NCBI GenBank assembly: GCA_041912595.1
Contig: JAYRMR010000013.1
Coordinates: 1-64,000, forward strand
Direction of reading: 5' to 3'
Length of the DNA stretch: 64,000 bases
Origin: Roseateles_B sp041912595
GTDB taxonomy: Bacteria > Pseudomonadota > Gammaproteobacteria > Burkholderiales > Burkholderiaceae_C
This document shows positions 55,663 to 64,000 of the stretch, one piece after another. The notes beneath the pieces were generated by a model. It made no database searches and had not been told where the DNA came from. It was given only the letters and a program-made list of their open reading frames with translations. Position 1 is the stretch's first letter. Each line of letters opens with the position of its first letter. A program made the translations under genes and the position numbers.

Positions 55663-58125
55663 TCAGCGCCCGAGCAGCTTCATCAGCAGCCACAGCGGCA
55701 GGCCGGCATACAGCAGCGCCAGGCCGGCCTGCTCGAGGCCCAGCCGCAGCCGCAGGGCGGCCTGAGGCTGCCACCACAGGCCGAGCCACGCCCCGCCCTC
55801 GATCAGCAGGCGCAGCACCGCCGCCGTCACCGCCACCCCGAGCGCCCAGGCCGCCCACCACAGCGCGAAGGCGCGCAGATAGGCCACGAGACCGTAGCTG
55901 TAGAGCTCGCCCAGGAAGCCGCCGTAGGCGATGTGCTGGTGCAGGGCGAAGGCCGGCAGGGCCAGCACCAGCGGCAGCAGCACGAACTTCCACAGCGGCC
56001 GCGCCAGCCGCAGCCGGGGACGCCACTGGCGAGCCCAGGCGTACCAGTCCGCCCGGCTGCGCTCGCGCGGGGGCGTTGCGGGCGCGCCGGCCCGCGCGGC
56101 CTCCAGCGCCTCCTGCAAGGCCTGGGGCCGGGCCGTCACCAGGTGCCAGGTCTTGCCTTCGGCCGACGACAGCGTCAGGCCCGGCCCCGGCCAGGGCAGG
56201 CGCCACACGTCCAGGCCCTGCAGCGCGCCCAGCGGCTCGCCCTGCGCGGGCGTTCCGCGGCCCCGGATTTCCAGCCACTCCCCGGCGAGACGCAGCTCGG
56301 CGGCCCACGCGGCCAGCAGCAGCCCCGCCGCGAGCTCCGGCGCCACGACGAGCGCCCCAAAGAGTCGCAGCTGCTGCAGGCCCTGGCTGCGGAAGCCCTC
56401 GTCGAGCCCCCAGGCCAGGCCCAGCCCGAGCAGGCTCAGGCGGGCGATCCCGCGCAGGGCCGCCAGCGGCCAGCGCAGGCCGGCGGGCAGAACGCGCACC
56501 CGCACCGGCCAGGCGAAGGACGGCACCACGGGGGCCGCCGGCAGCACGCGACGCAGCAGCACCGCGGCGCCCAGCAGGGCGAGCAGCAAGGTGCTCGCGG
56601 CGCCGACCCAGTCGCCCCAGCGCACCATCAGCGTCGGCGCGGCCTCGGGCACCGGCAGCGCGCCGACCACCAGCGTGCGCTGGCCGAAGTCCCCCCGCGC
56701 ATGCACCGTGCCGCGCGCGTCGATGACGGCGCTGTAGCCATTGGTCGTCACGCGGAACTGGGGCAGACCGGTCTCGATGCTGCGAAAGGCCGCCGCGGCC
56801 TCGTGGAGCCGGGCGCCGAGCGGATCGGCGCTGAACCAGGCGTCGTTGGACATCGTCAGCATCGCCCGCGCCCCGAGCCGCGCGCCGGCGAGCGCCAGGG
56901 CGCTGTCCGTGTCGTCGCGACAGATCAGCGGCTGCACGGGCACCTCGCGCCCGTCCCGCAGGCGCAGCGGGAAGACGCGCGCCCCGCTGCCCGGCTGCCA
57001 GCGCCCCGCCCAGGGCAGCCAGCGCTGCAGCAGCGGCCCATCCAGCCAGGCGGGCACGGACTCGGTGAAGGGGAAGAGCCGCGTCTTGCGATACATGCCG
57101 AGCAGGCCCTGCTGCGGCTGGACGAAGGCGGCGGCGTTGTACTCGCCCGCGCCGTCACGGTCGTAGGTGCCGAAGACAAAGGGCACGCCGGCGGCGTTGA
57201 CGATGGAGACGATCTCCTGGTCCATCTGCGCCCCGGCCTCGCTCTTGGGCTGGCCGAAGGTCGTGGGATAGATCGTCTCGGACCACAGCACGGCGTTGGC
57301 GCGCTGGCGCTCGACGGCGTCGTAGCTCATGGCGTAGTGCGTGTCGAGCACCTCGCGGACCACGGCATAGCTGCCCTGCGCCTCGCGGCGGCGCTCGTAG
57401 TCGGCGATATTGGCCTGCACGAGGCCCACGCGCAGCAGGGGCGTGCCCGCCGCCAGGGCGGGTGCCTCGCGCTGGCTGCCATAGAGAACGGCCGCCAGCG
57501 GCAGCAGCAGCGCGATCGCGGCCGGACCGGCCAGCGCGCGCACCTGCAGGCGACGGGGGGCCGAGCGCTGGCTCAGGCCGTGAGCCAGCAGCGCGGCGAG
57601 CGCCTCGTTGACCAGCAGCAGCAGCAAGGTCAGCCCGGCGGCGCCGCCCAGCGCGGCGGCCTGGCGCAGCTGCGCGGCGGGGTAGAGCCCGTGGCCGAGC
57701 GTGTCGCCCAGGACCTTGGGCACCGCCCATTCCACGCTGACCCAGGTGGCCGAGGCCACCACCGCCCGCAGCACCGGACGCGCGCCGAAGCCCTGACGCA
57801 CGAGCGCCCAGGCCAGCAGCTGCGGCTGCAGCAGCGGTGCGATCAGCAGCAGCACGAGCCAGCCCACCGGCTGCGGCCATTGGGCGTAGTGCGCCATGGC
57901 CGTGCCGAACCAGCCGTAGCCGGCCAGGGCGAGCGCCAGGCACAGGAGCCAGGCCCGCAGCAGGCGGCGGCCCCAGGTCGCGGGCGTGTCCAGCCACATC
58001 AGCCACGGAAGCAGGGCCACGAAGCCCAGCCACCACTGCCCGCGGGCATAGAGCGCCAGCAGCAGGGCGCCACCGCCCAGCATCGCGCTCGCGCGGAGGC
58101 CGGGCCTCGTCAGGAAAGCAGTCAT
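55663..58125 (-). CDS. Lnt-like apolipoprotein N-acyltransferase with C-terminal extension
   Basis: This 820-residue protein has six to seven N-terminal helices and then a nitrilase-type domain (about 230-480). The triad is visible as Glu283 (LWSETIYPTT), Lys347 (MYRKTRLFPFTE) and Cys402 (PLICRDDTD), the arrangement of Lnt in E. coli. Residues about 525-820 are extra: two or three helices, a possible PH-like domain (AQGEPLGALQGLDVWRLPWP) and more C-terminal helices. Canonical Lnt is about 510 residues. It may N-acylate lipoproteins or be a paralogue with another acceptor. Confidence 0.8.
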   Translation of the reverse strand: MTAFLTRPGLRASAMLGGGALLLALYARGQWWLGFVALLPWLMWLDTPATWGRRLLRAWLLCLALALAGYGWFGTAMAHYAQWPQPVGWLVLLLIAPLLQPQLLAWALVRQGFGARPVLRAVVASATWVSVEWAVPKVLGDTLGHGLYPAAQLRQAAALGGAAGLTLLLLLVNEALAALLAHGLSQRSAPRRLQVRALAGPAAIALLLPLAAVLYGSQREAPALAAGTPLLRVGLVQANIADYERRREAQGSYAVVREVLDTHYAMSYDAVERQRANAVLWSETIYPTTFGQPKSEAGAQMDQEIVSIVNAAGVPFVFGTYDRDGAGEYNAAAFVQPQQGLLGMYRKTRLFPFTESVPAWLDGPLLQRWLPWAGRWQPGSGARVFPLRLRDGREVPVQPLICRDDTDSALALAGARLGARAMLTMSNDAWFSADPLGARLHEAAAAFRSIETGLPQFRVTTNGYSAVIDARGTVHARGDFGQRTLVVGALPVPEAAPTLMVRWGDWVGAASTLLLALLGAAVLLRRVLPAAPVVPSFAWPVRVRVLPAGLRWPLAALRGIARLSLLGLGLAWGLDEGFRSQGLQQLRLFGALVVAPELAAGLLLAAWAAELRLAGEWLEIRGRGTPAQGEPLGALQGLDVWRLPWPGPGLTLSSAEGKTWHLVTARPQALQEALEAARAGAPATPPRERSRADWYAWARQWRPRLRLARPLWKFVLLPLVLALPAFALHQHIAYGGFLGELYSYGLVAYLRAFALWWAAWALGVAVTAAVLRLLIEGGAWLGLWWQPQAALRLRLGLEQAGLALLYAGLPLWLLMKLLGR

Positions 58126-58148
58126 GGAGATCCGAAGAAGGGAAAGGT

Positions 58149-58775
58149 TCAGGGCGCGCCCGCGGCGTCGGCGCCCGGCTCCTGCGGCCGGGGAATCACG
58201 ACGTAGCGGATGGGGAAGCCCGCCGGGGCGAGCGCCGGTGTCACCACGCGGTCGGCCGGCACCGCCAGCGGGCGACCGGCGGCATCCCGCGGCGGCTGGT
58301 CGGGCGAGAACATCAGGATGGCCTCGATGCGCTGGCCGTCGTCGGTGGCCTGGTGGTGCCGCACATAGCCGGGCGGCAGCACGTAGTCCTCGGGCACGGC
58401 CAGGCCCACGACGGGCGGGCGCGTGCCGGGCGGCTGGAAGGCGCCCAGGCCCGTGCGCACGCCGGCCTTGTGCAGACGCTCGATCACCTCGCGCATGGAC
58501 GGCGCGGTGCCGGGGGGCACATGGTCGGCGAGGTCATCACTCGCCGCGGCGCCCGTCGTGCCGACCATCAGCCAGGGATGCGGCGCGGCACCGGACGCCG
58601 CCGCGCTGGCGCTCGCCGTCACCGCGGTCGCACCGGCCGAGGGCGCCCCGCCCGCCGACGCCGCCGGCATCGCCACGGGCGTGGGGTCGTCCGGCGGCCA
58701 CAGCAGCGCCAGGCCCGCCGCGAGGCACAGCAGTGCCGTCGCGACGTAGCCCAGCGTGGCCAGGCGCGGTTTCAT
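58149..58775 (-). CDS. Hypothetical membrane-anchored protein
   Basis: This 208-residue protein has one N-terminal helix (LGYVATALLCLAAGLALLWP), then an Ala/Ser-rich linker (about 35-70), and a C-terminal domain with Pro-rich stretches (VGLAVPEDYVLPPGYVRHHQ). No family recognised. It begins 28 bp after the SGNH hydrolase gene and ends 23 bp before the Lnt-like gene, so the three may form one operon. Location: inner membrane, facing the periplasm. Function unknown. Confidence 0.65.
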   Translation of the reverse strand: MKPRLATLGYVATALLCLAAGLALLWPPDDPTPVAMPAASAGGAPSAGATAVTASASAAASGAAPHPWLMVGTTGAAASDDLADHVPPGTAPSMREVIERLHKAGVRTGLGAFQPPGTRPPVVGLAVPEDYVLPPGYVRHHQATDDGQRIEAILMFSPDQPPRDAAGRPLAVPADRVVTPALAPAGFPIRYVVIPRPQEPGADAAGAP

Positions 58776-58803
58776 GACGGGGACCCGCCGAGGCCGCAGC
58801 GCC

Positions 58804-59919
58804 TCAGGGCGCCGCCGGGTTCGAGACCGACAGGGCCCAGCCCATGCGCTCGTGCCCGTACTGGTTCCAGATCGGGTTCTTGCCGCCCGTGAAGCTGGTG
58901 TAGCGCGGCGCGCCCGAGCCCGTGCTGCCGCCGAAGAGGCCGGCCGTCACCGTGCCGCCGTTGTAGGTCGGGTGGGTGTCATCGGACTGGATGTAGTCGT
59001 AGCTGCTGCTGGCCGAGACGAAGTGCGTGTTGGCATCGCGCAGGGTGCTGCGGTACGTCGAGGTGATGCGGGTCACGTACGCCGCCTCGGTGTCGCCGGC
59101 CACATAGCGGATGGCGTCGGAGTCGATCTGGCCATCGCCGTTGCTGTCGTAGTCCGCGGCCATGTACTGCGCGAAGTTGTCGGCGCAGCGGAAGCCCTTC
59201 TGGCGGGCGTACTCGCACATCCAGTAGTTCATCTTCGTCAGCGCCGGCAGGAACTTGTCGCGCAGGTTGACGGTCGCACCGGTGCCGGCGTCCTTGCAGC
59301 TGCTCTGCACGTTGTCGGCCGCGTAGCCGGGGTAGTGCAGGTTGGAGATGATCTTGAGCTTGGTGCCGGCGTAGGCATTGGCGTTGATGTAGTCCATCGC
59401 CTTGGCCACATAGGTCTTGCAGCTGGCCAGGGCGTTGTCCAGCACGCTGTAGTCGCAGGTGCCGCTCTGGCCCTTGAAGGCGGTGCGGGCCTGCAGACCG
59501 TCGTTGCCGCACATCTCGAAGGTGACGACGCGCGTGCTGCTGGCCTGCATGTAGCTGGCCTCGCCGACGATCTTGTTGTTGTAGACGTCCGAGGCCACGG
59601 CGCCGGACTTGGCGCGGCGCACGCTCTCGATGTCGGCGTTCCACAGCGCGGAGAGGTACTCGGCATCCACCGTGGGCGCCGAGTACTTGGCCGCGTTCAG
59701 CGTCGAGCCGTTGTAGCCGGCGTAGATCGAGTCACCGTAGGCCACGACGCGGTACTTCGTCGTGGTCCCGGCGCGGTCGATGGTCCAGGACACGTTCTGG
59801 TTGAGCGTGCTGGCCGTGGCGGGGAGCACGCTGGCGGCCAGGGCCAGGGCCGTGGCGCAGCGGACCAGGGCGCGGCGCGGCGTGCGCTGGCCCAGGAGGA
59901 TGGACGAGAACTTGTTCAT
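58804..59919 (-). CDS. Secreted SGNH/GDSL hydrolase
   Basis: The start at 59919 follows GGAGAC. This 371-residue protein has a signal peptide (ALALAASVLPATASTLNQ). Catalytic motifs: Ser in VVAYGDSIYAGYNG (block I), Asn in FEMCGNDGLQ (block III), Asp/His in QSDDTHPTYNGG (block V). An EF-hand-like loop (DYDSNGDGQIDSD) suggests calcium binding, and several Cys should form disulphides. It is an extracellular esterase or lipase of unknown substrate. Confidence 0.87.
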   Translation of the reverse strand: MNKFSSILLGQRTPRRALVRCATALALAASVLPATASTLNQNVSWTIDRAGTTTKYRVVAYGDSIYAGYNGSTLNAAKYSAPTVDAEYLSALWNADIESVRRAKSGAVASDVYNNKIVGEASYMQASSTRVVTFEMCGNDGLQARTAFKGQSGTCDYSVLDNALASCKTYVAKAMDYINANAYAGTKLKIISNLHYPGYAADNVQSSCKDAGTGATVNLRDKFLPALTKMNYWMCEYARQKGFRCADNFAQYMAADYDSNGDGQIDSDAIRYVAGDTEAAYVTRITSTYRSTLRDANTHFVSASSSYDYIQSDDTHPTYNGGTVTAGLFGGSTGSGAPRYTSFTGGKNPIWNQYGHERMGWALSVSNPAAP

Positions 59920-60002
59920 GCTTGTCTCCGTTGGGGGTGAGAGTCGTCGGCAAGTCGTGCACGCGAATCCACAGGCTGTCTTGTTGCAGCTCGTTGCACG
60001 AT

Positions 60003-60016
60003 CCGGCAAAAGCCGG
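60003..60016. other. Hairpin in the SGNH/pxpB divergent gap
   Basis: CCGGC-AAAA-GCCGG is a perfect five-bp stem with a four-base loop, about 85 bp upstream of the hydrolase gene (minus strand) and 175 bp upstream of pxpB. The gap of 272 bp contains no other feature that I can support. Confidence 0.3.
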
Positions 60017-60191
60017 CGGGGCTCCACCCCAGCAAACCCTAGGGCGCGGGGTCCGCCTGTGTCAGCGTGGGCCACGGCTGTCCCGCAGGTGACAATGCCG
60101 CCGCACGCGCTCGCGCCGCGCGCCTCTGCACGCGACGTCCATTCCCGGGCAAGATCCTGCCCGAGCCGCCCATGACCTTGCCCTCACGCCC

Positions 60192-60869
60192 ATGATCTCG
60201 CCCTCTCCCGCCCGCTGCCGGCCCCTCGGCGAGCGGGCCGTGCAGCTGGACTTTCCCGGCCAGTCGCCGAGCCTCGCGCTGCAGCAGTCGCTGTGGTGTC
60301 TGCGCGACCAATTGCTGGCGGCGGGCGACGTCCTCGACTGCGTGCCGGGCATGGGCAATCTCACCTGGATCTTCGACCCCGACCGCCTCGACAGCACGGA
60401 GGCCGCCGAGCGCCTGCTGCGGCACTGGCAGACGGTCCAGGAGCGCCCGGCCCCGGCGCCCGGCGAGGGACGGCTCGTGGAGGTCCCGGTGCACTACGGC
60501 GGCGAGGCCGGTCCGGACCTCGCGGACGTGGCGGCGCACCACGGCCTCGCGCCGCGCGAGCTGGTGCGCCTGCACAGCGAGGCGGCGTACCGGGTCTTCT
60601 TCCTGGGATTCCTGCCGGGCTTTGCCTATCTGGACGGCCTGCCGCCGGCGCTGCACACGCCCCGGCGCGCGACGCCGCGCACGGCGGTGCCGGCCGGGTC
60701 CGTGGGCATCGGCGGCGCGCAGACCGGCATCTATCCCAGCGCCAGCCCCGGCGGCTGGCAGCTGATCGGCCGGACCTCGCTGCCGCTGTTCGATGCCGGC
60801 GCCGAGCCTCCGACGCTGCTGCAGCCAGGCGACCGCCTGCGATTCGTGGTGGAGCGCTGCGATGGCTGA
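60192..60869 (+). CDS. pxpB: 5-oxoprolinase subunit PxpB (KipI family)
   Basis: This 225-residue protein starts MISPSPARCRPLGERAVQLD and has the KipI/carboxyltransferase-C/D signature FFLGFLPGFAYLDGLPPALH and AVPAGSVGIGGAQTGIYPSA. With PxpA and PxpC it forms the prokaryotic ATP-dependent 5-oxoprolinase that opens 5-oxoproline to glutamate. The order pxpB-pxpC-pxpA with overlapping ends is typical. It overlaps pxpC by eight bases. Confidence 0.9.
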   Translation: MISPSPARCRPLGERAVQLDFPGQSPSLALQQSLWCLRDQLLAAGDVLDCVPGMGNLTWIFDPDRLDSTEAAERLLRHWQTVQERPAPAPGEGRLVEVPVHYGGEAGPDLADVAAHHGLAPRELVRLHSEAAYRVFFLGFLPGFAYLDGLPPALHTPRRATPRTAVPAGSVGIGGAQTGIYPSASPGGWQLIGRTSLPLFDAGAEPPTLLQPGDRLRFVVERCDG

Positions 60870-61830
60870 GCGCCCCACGCTGCGCGTCATCAAGCCCGGC
60901 CTGCAGAGCAGCGTGCAGGACCTGGGGCGATCGGGGTGGCGGCACCTGGGCATCGGCCAGGCCGGCGCCATGGATGCCCTCGCCCTGCAGCAGGCCAATG
61001 CGCTGCTTTGGCAAGACCTGACCCTGCCCGCGCTGGAGATCAGCGGCGGGCCCCTGGAGCTGTTCGTCGAGCAGGACACGCTCTTCGCGCTGGCCGGCGC
61101 CGACGGCGAGGTCCTGCTGGACGGCGTGCCCTGCCCGGTGGGCTGGGTCCACCTGGCCCGTGCCGGCCAGCGCCTGCGCCTGCGCGGGCTGCGCGCGGGG
61201 CGATTCGCCTACCTCGCCTTACCCGGGGGCATCGTCACGGCGGCGCACCTGGGCGCCTGCAGCACCGACCTCGCCGGCGGCTTCGGCGGCCCGCAGGGGC
61301 GTGCGCTGCAGGCCGGGGACGCGCTGCAGGCCGCCGCCGCAAGGGCCACGCTGCCCGAGGGGCGCCGCCGCGGCCTGCCTCCCTTTGTCGCACCCGACGT
61401 GCTCGAGCTGCGGGTGCTGCCCGGCCCCGAGGCCGAAGGCTTCCACCCCGAGGCCATGGCCGCGTTCTGGCAGGCCGACTGGCGCGTGAGCCCGCGCAGC
61501 AACCGCATGGGCAGCCGCCTCGACGGCCCCGCGCTGCGCCGCGCCGAGCGGCCCGATGGCCTCGGCGAGCTGCTGTCGCACGCTGTCTTGCCGGGCGTGG
61601 TGCAGGTGCCGCCCGACGGCCTGCCCATCGTGCTGGCGGCCGATGCCCAGGCGACCGGCGGCTACCCCCGGCTGGCCGTCGTCATCGAGGCCGACCTCCC
61701 CCGCCTCGCGCAGGCGGGGGCCGGCCAGCGCCTGCGCTTCCAGCCCGTCGACGAGCCCGAGGCACGCGCCGCGCGCCGCCAGGCCCGGGACGCCCTGCAC
61801 GTGCAATGCCTCGCTTTGCGGGGCCGCTGA
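60862..61830 (+). CDS. pxpC: 5-oxoprolinase subunit PxpC (KipA family)
   Basis: This 322-residue protein belongs to the biotin-dependent carboxyltransferase A/B-like (KipA) family: TLRVIKPGLQSSVQDLGRSG, WRHLGIGQAGAMDALALQQA and SPRSNRMGSRLDGPAL. It supplies part of the ATP-dependent 5-oxoprolinase. The start at 60862 lies inside the last codons of pxpB. It precedes pxpA by 16 bp. Confidence 0.9.
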   Translation: MAERPTLRVIKPGLQSSVQDLGRSGWRHLGIGQAGAMDALALQQANALLWQDLTLPALEISGGPLELFVEQDTLFALAGADGEVLLDGVPCPVGWVHLARAGQRLRLRGLRAGRFAYLALPGGIVTAAHLGACSTDLAGGFGGPQGRALQAGDALQAAAARATLPEGRRRGLPPFVAPDVLELRVLPGPEAEGFHPEAMAAFWQADWRVSPRSNRMGSRLDGPALRRAERPDGLGELLSHAVLPGVVQVPPDGLPIVLAADAQATGGYPRLAVVIEADLPRLAQAGAGQRLRFQPVDEPEARAARRQARDALHVQCLALRGR

Positions 61831-61846
61831 CATCGACAATCTCCCC

Positions 61847-62629
61847 ATGCACGCACGCCCCCCAACGACCTCGCTGGATCTCAACGCGGACCTCGGCGAA
61901 GGCTGCCCGGACGAGGCGCTCATCCTGCCCTGGATCAGCTCCGCCAACATCGCCTGCGGCGGGCACGCAGGCGATGCGGCCAGCCTCCGGGCCTCGATCG
62001 CCCGGGCCCGGGCGCAGGGCGTGGCCGTCGGCGCGCATCCCAGCTTCGCGGACCGCGCCGGCTTCGGCCGCCGGGCCCAGACGCTCGATGCCGCCGGGCT
62101 GACGGCGCTGCAAAGCGCGCTGGCCCGCCAGCTGCAGGACTTCCAGCAGGCGGCCTCGGCCGAAGGCGCCACGCCCGCGCATGTGAAGCCGCATGGCGCG
62201 CTCTACAACCAGGCCGCGCAGGACCCGCGCCTGATCGAGCTCCTGCTGACGCTGCTGCCGCGCGAGGCGCCGGGGCTGGCGCTCGTGGCGCTGGCCGGCA
62301 GTCCGCTGGTGGCCGCCGCGCGTGACGCCGGCCTGCCCGTGCGCGAGGAAGGCTTCGCGGACCGCCGCTACACCGCCGCCGGCACGCTTCAGCCCCGCAG
62401 CGAAGCCGGCGCCGTCCTGCATGAGATCGCCGACGGCGTGGCGCAAGGCCTGGCGCTGGCCCGCGGCGAGGCGGTCACGACCGCCGACGGCTCCCCGCTG
62501 CGCCTGCGCATCGACACGCTGTGCGTGCATGGGGACGGCCTCGCCGCCCTGCCGCTGGTGCGCGCCCTGCATGAACACCTGAACGCCGCCGGGATCGCCG
62601 TGCGCGCCCCCGCCTCACGCAAGACCTGA
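61847..62629 (+). CDS. pxpA: 5-oxoprolinase subunit PxpA (LamB/YcsF family)
   Basis: The start at 61847 (MHARPPTTSLDLNADLGEGC) gives 260 residues. LamB/YcsF motifs: LNADLGEG, SANIACGGHAGDAA, HPSFADRAGFGRR, VKPHGALYNQAAQ and EGFADRRYTAAGTLQPRS. These residues form the active-site barrel that hydrolyses phosphorylated 5-oxoproline. It removes a damage product of glutamine and glutathione. DUF969/DUF979 genes follow directly. Confidence 0.92.
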   Translation: MHARPPTTSLDLNADLGEGCPDEALILPWISSANIACGGHAGDAASLRASIARARAQGVAVGAHPSFADRAGFGRRAQTLDAAGLTALQSALARQLQDFQQAASAEGATPAHVKPHGALYNQAAQDPRLIELLLTLLPREAPGLALVALAGSPLVAAARDAGLPVREEGFADRRYTAAGTLQPRSEAGAVLHEIADGVAQGLALARGEAVTTADGSPLRLRIDTLCVHGDGLAALPLVRALHEHLNAAGIAVRAPASRKT

Positions 62630-62633
62630 CCCC

Positions 62634-63344
62634 ATGGAACTGTCCTCCCTCCTGCCGCTGGTCGGCATCCCTCTGATCGTGGCCGGCTTCGCGCTGCGCA
62701 TCAACGCGCTGCTCGTGGTGCTGGTGGCCGGCGCCGTCACGGGCCTGTGTGCCGGCCTGCAGCCGCTGGCCCTGCTGGCGCTCTTCGGCGAGAAGTTCAT
62801 GGCGAGCCGCTCGCTCGCGGCCGTGGTGCTGCTGCTGCCGGTCGTGGCACTGGTGGAGAAGCACGGCCTGCGCGAGCACGCCCAGGCCTGGGTGGGGCGC
62901 CTGCGCGGGGCCAGCACCGGCCGCCTGCTGATGCTCTATTACCTGCTGCGCCAGGGCACCGCCGCGCTGGGGCTGACCAGCCTCGGCGGCCCGGCCCAGA
63001 CGGTGCGCCCGCTGCTGGCGCCCATGGCCGAGGGCCTGGCCGTGCACCGCCACGGTCCGCTGCCGCCGGCCCTGCGCGAGCGCATCCTCGCGCACGCCGC
63101 GGCCTGCGACAACGTGGCCCTCTTCTTCGGCGAGGACATCTTCATCGCCTTCGGTGCCGTGCTGCTCATCCACAGCTTCATGCAGCAAAGCGGCATTCCC
63201 GTGGCCGAGCCGCTGGTGATCGGGCTCTGGGCGATACCCACCGCCCTGTGCGCCGCCGTCGTGCACCTGGCCCGCCTGTCACGGCTGGATGCGCAGATCG
63301 CCGCCGCCATGCCGCTCGAGTCCAGCACCTGGGAGGCCGCATGA
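62634..63344 (+). CDS. DUF969 family membrane protein
   Basis: This 236-residue protein has about five to six helices (LLPLVGIPLIVAGFALRINA, SLAAVVLLLPVVALVEKHGL) and an intramembrane SLGGPAQTVRPLLAPM stretch. DUF969 proteins are encoded beside DUF979 proteins and often beside pxpABC; together they are thought to form a permease, perhaps for 5-oxoproline or an amide. It starts five bases after pxpA and overlaps the DUF979 gene (ATGA). Confidence 0.85.
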   Translation: MELSSLLPLVGIPLIVAGFALRINALLVVLVAGAVTGLCAGLQPLALLALFGEKFMASRSLAAVVLLLPVVALVEKHGLREHAQAWVGRLRGASTGRLLMLYYLLRQGTAALGLTSLGGPAQTVRPLLAPMAEGLAVHRHGPLPPALRERILAHAAACDNVALFFGEDIFIAFGAVLLIHSFMQQSGIPVAEPLVIGLWAIPTALCAAVVHLARLSRLDAQIAAAMPLESSTWEAA

Positions 63345-64000
63345 GCACGCCCGCCGCTGCCGAGGACAGCACCGCCGTGCAGGCACTGATCAGCCCGGGC
63401 CTGACGCTGCCGCTGGTGGGCGTCGTGCTGATGTGGGTCGCCTTCGCCTGCTGGCGTGACACGGGCACGCCGCGGCGCTTCTGGCGCGGCCTGTTCTGGG
63501 CGCTGTTCGGGCTGCCCTTCCTCGCCGGGGACCTGATGCTGGTGCAGCTGGGCCAGGCGCTGACCTACCGCCTGGTGGGCGGGCTGGTGCTCCTGCTCGG
63601 GCTCATCGCCGGGCTGGGTCTGAGCCGCGGGCTGAGCGCCGCGCCCTCGCCCCGGGCCTTCGCCCTGCGCCAGCAGCGCGCGGGCCTTCTCGGTCACCGC
63701 CTCTTCCTGCCGGTGCTGGCGATCCCGGTGCTGACGGTGGCCGGCGTGCTCGCCGGGCCCTGGCTGCGGGTGTCGCACTGGAGCCTGCTGGCCCCGCAGG
63801 CCCTGACGCTCGGCGCGCTGACCCTGGCCTGCCTGGGCGCGGTGCTGCTGGCCTGGCGCATCACCGGTGAGTCGCCCCGGCACGCCCTCGCCGCCTCGCA
63901 GGGCGTGATCGAGTCCATCGGCTGGCCCCTGGTGCTGCCGCTGATGCTGGCCATGCTCGGCGGCGTCTTCCTGGCGAGCCACACCGGGCAGGCCGTGGAG
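63341..64000 (+). CDS. DUF979 family membrane protein (partial)
   Basis: The first 220 codons are present; the gene runs off the right edge. It starts at the ATG overlapping the DUF969 stop and shows at least six helices (LTLPLVGVVLMWVAFACW, LFWALFGLPFLAGDLMLV, LVGGLVLLLGLIAGLGL) and the late conserved VIESIGWPLVLPLMLAMLGG. It forms a pair with DUF969, probably a transporter serving the 5-oxoprolinase operon. Substrate not proven. Confidence 0.83.
   Translation, partial: MSTPAAAEDSTAVQALISPGLTLPLVGVVLMWVAFACWRDTGTPRRFWRGLFWALFGLPFLAGDLMLVQLGQALTYRLVGGLVLLLGLIAGLGLSRGLSAAPSPRAFALRQQRAGLLGHRLFLPVLAIPVLTVAGVLAGPWLRVSHWSLLAPQALTLGALTLACLGAVLLAWRITGESPRHALAASQGVIESIGWPLVLPLMLAMLGGVFLASHTGQAVE

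Noticed and set aside
55312..58206. A 964-codon open frame opposite the Lnt-like gene
   Set aside because: Low-complexity Gln/Arg/Ala-rich shadow; the minus strand has the Lnt triad and membrane helices.
1..64000. tRNA, rRNA, IS elements, prophage or attachment sites
   Set aside because: None seen on reading both strands; no transposase- or integrase-like protein and no long inverted or direct repeats flanking a region.

Overview
The window is very GC-rich (about 70%) and densely packed. Short ATGA/TGATG overlaps and few gaps point to a free-living betaproteobacterium of the order Burkholderiales, most like the Roseateles/Mitsuaria/Pelomonas/Rubrivivax group. Families common in that order support this (DUF2242, DUF3149, DUF3034, DUF2145, periplasmic truncated haemoglobin, PxpABC). 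The genus is inferred from protein style; no rRNA, tRNA, IS element, prophage or CRISPR array was seen, so this looks like chromosomal DNA.

Layout. 1-2.7 kb: end of a saccharopine-dehydrogenase-like gene, a divergent Lrp/AsnC regulator with paired inverted repeats between them, two tiny membrane proteins, and an M24 peptidase. 2.8-18.2 kb: an unusual Flp/Tad (type IVb pilus) locus. It holds three paralogous OmpA-domain proteins, a Flp-like pilin, several TadE/TadG-type pseudopilins, two secreted proteins of unknown function, CpaB, the CpaC secretin, a CpaF ATPase with an N-terminal FHA domain, TadB, TadC and a DUF192 protein. No CpaE/TadZ or prepilin peptidase is visible. 18.2-23.1 kb: a ketopantoate-reductase-like gene, a LytS/LytTR two-component pair, and an SPFH (flotillin-like) gene broken by a one-base frameshift. 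23.3-31.2 kb: a VCBS-repeat lipoprotein, acyltransferase-3, glyoxalase I, DUF3034, a secreted truncated haemoglobin, DUF3149 and DUF2145. 31.3-35 kb: a GAF/multi-PAS/GGDEF protein and an S1/P1 nuclease. 35.1-38.8 kb: an ECF42-type sigma-factor operon with two YCII/DGPF proteins, an SRPBCC protein and two VOC proteins, preceded by a promoter-like motif. 38.8-42.7 kb: a secreted subtilisin-like protease preceded by a clear class-I cyclic-di-GMP (GEMM) riboswitch, then an M14 carboxypeptidase. 42.9-49.3 kb: assorted single genes (Tat-type methyltransferase, SUI1/YciH, DUF2242, orphan ABC binding protein, GNAT, Lrp/AsnC, thioredoxin-like). 49.3-59.9 kb, all on the minus strand: NDH-2, GNAT, a large beta-propeller diguanylate cyclase, an Lnt-like acyltransferase with a long C-terminal extension, and an SGNH hydrolase. 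60.2 kb to the end: 5-oxoprolinase pxpBCA followed by DUF969/DUF979 membrane proteins.

How it fits together. Cell-surface and exported functions dominate (pili, OmpA anchors, proteases, nuclease, lipoproteins). Two putative diguanylate cyclases and a c-di-GMP riboswitch in front of a protease suggest that secretion here is tied to second-messenger signalling. The riboswitch with its predicted ribosome-site hairpin, and the FHA-fused Tad ATPase in an otherwise incomplete Tad locus, are the features I would follow up first.
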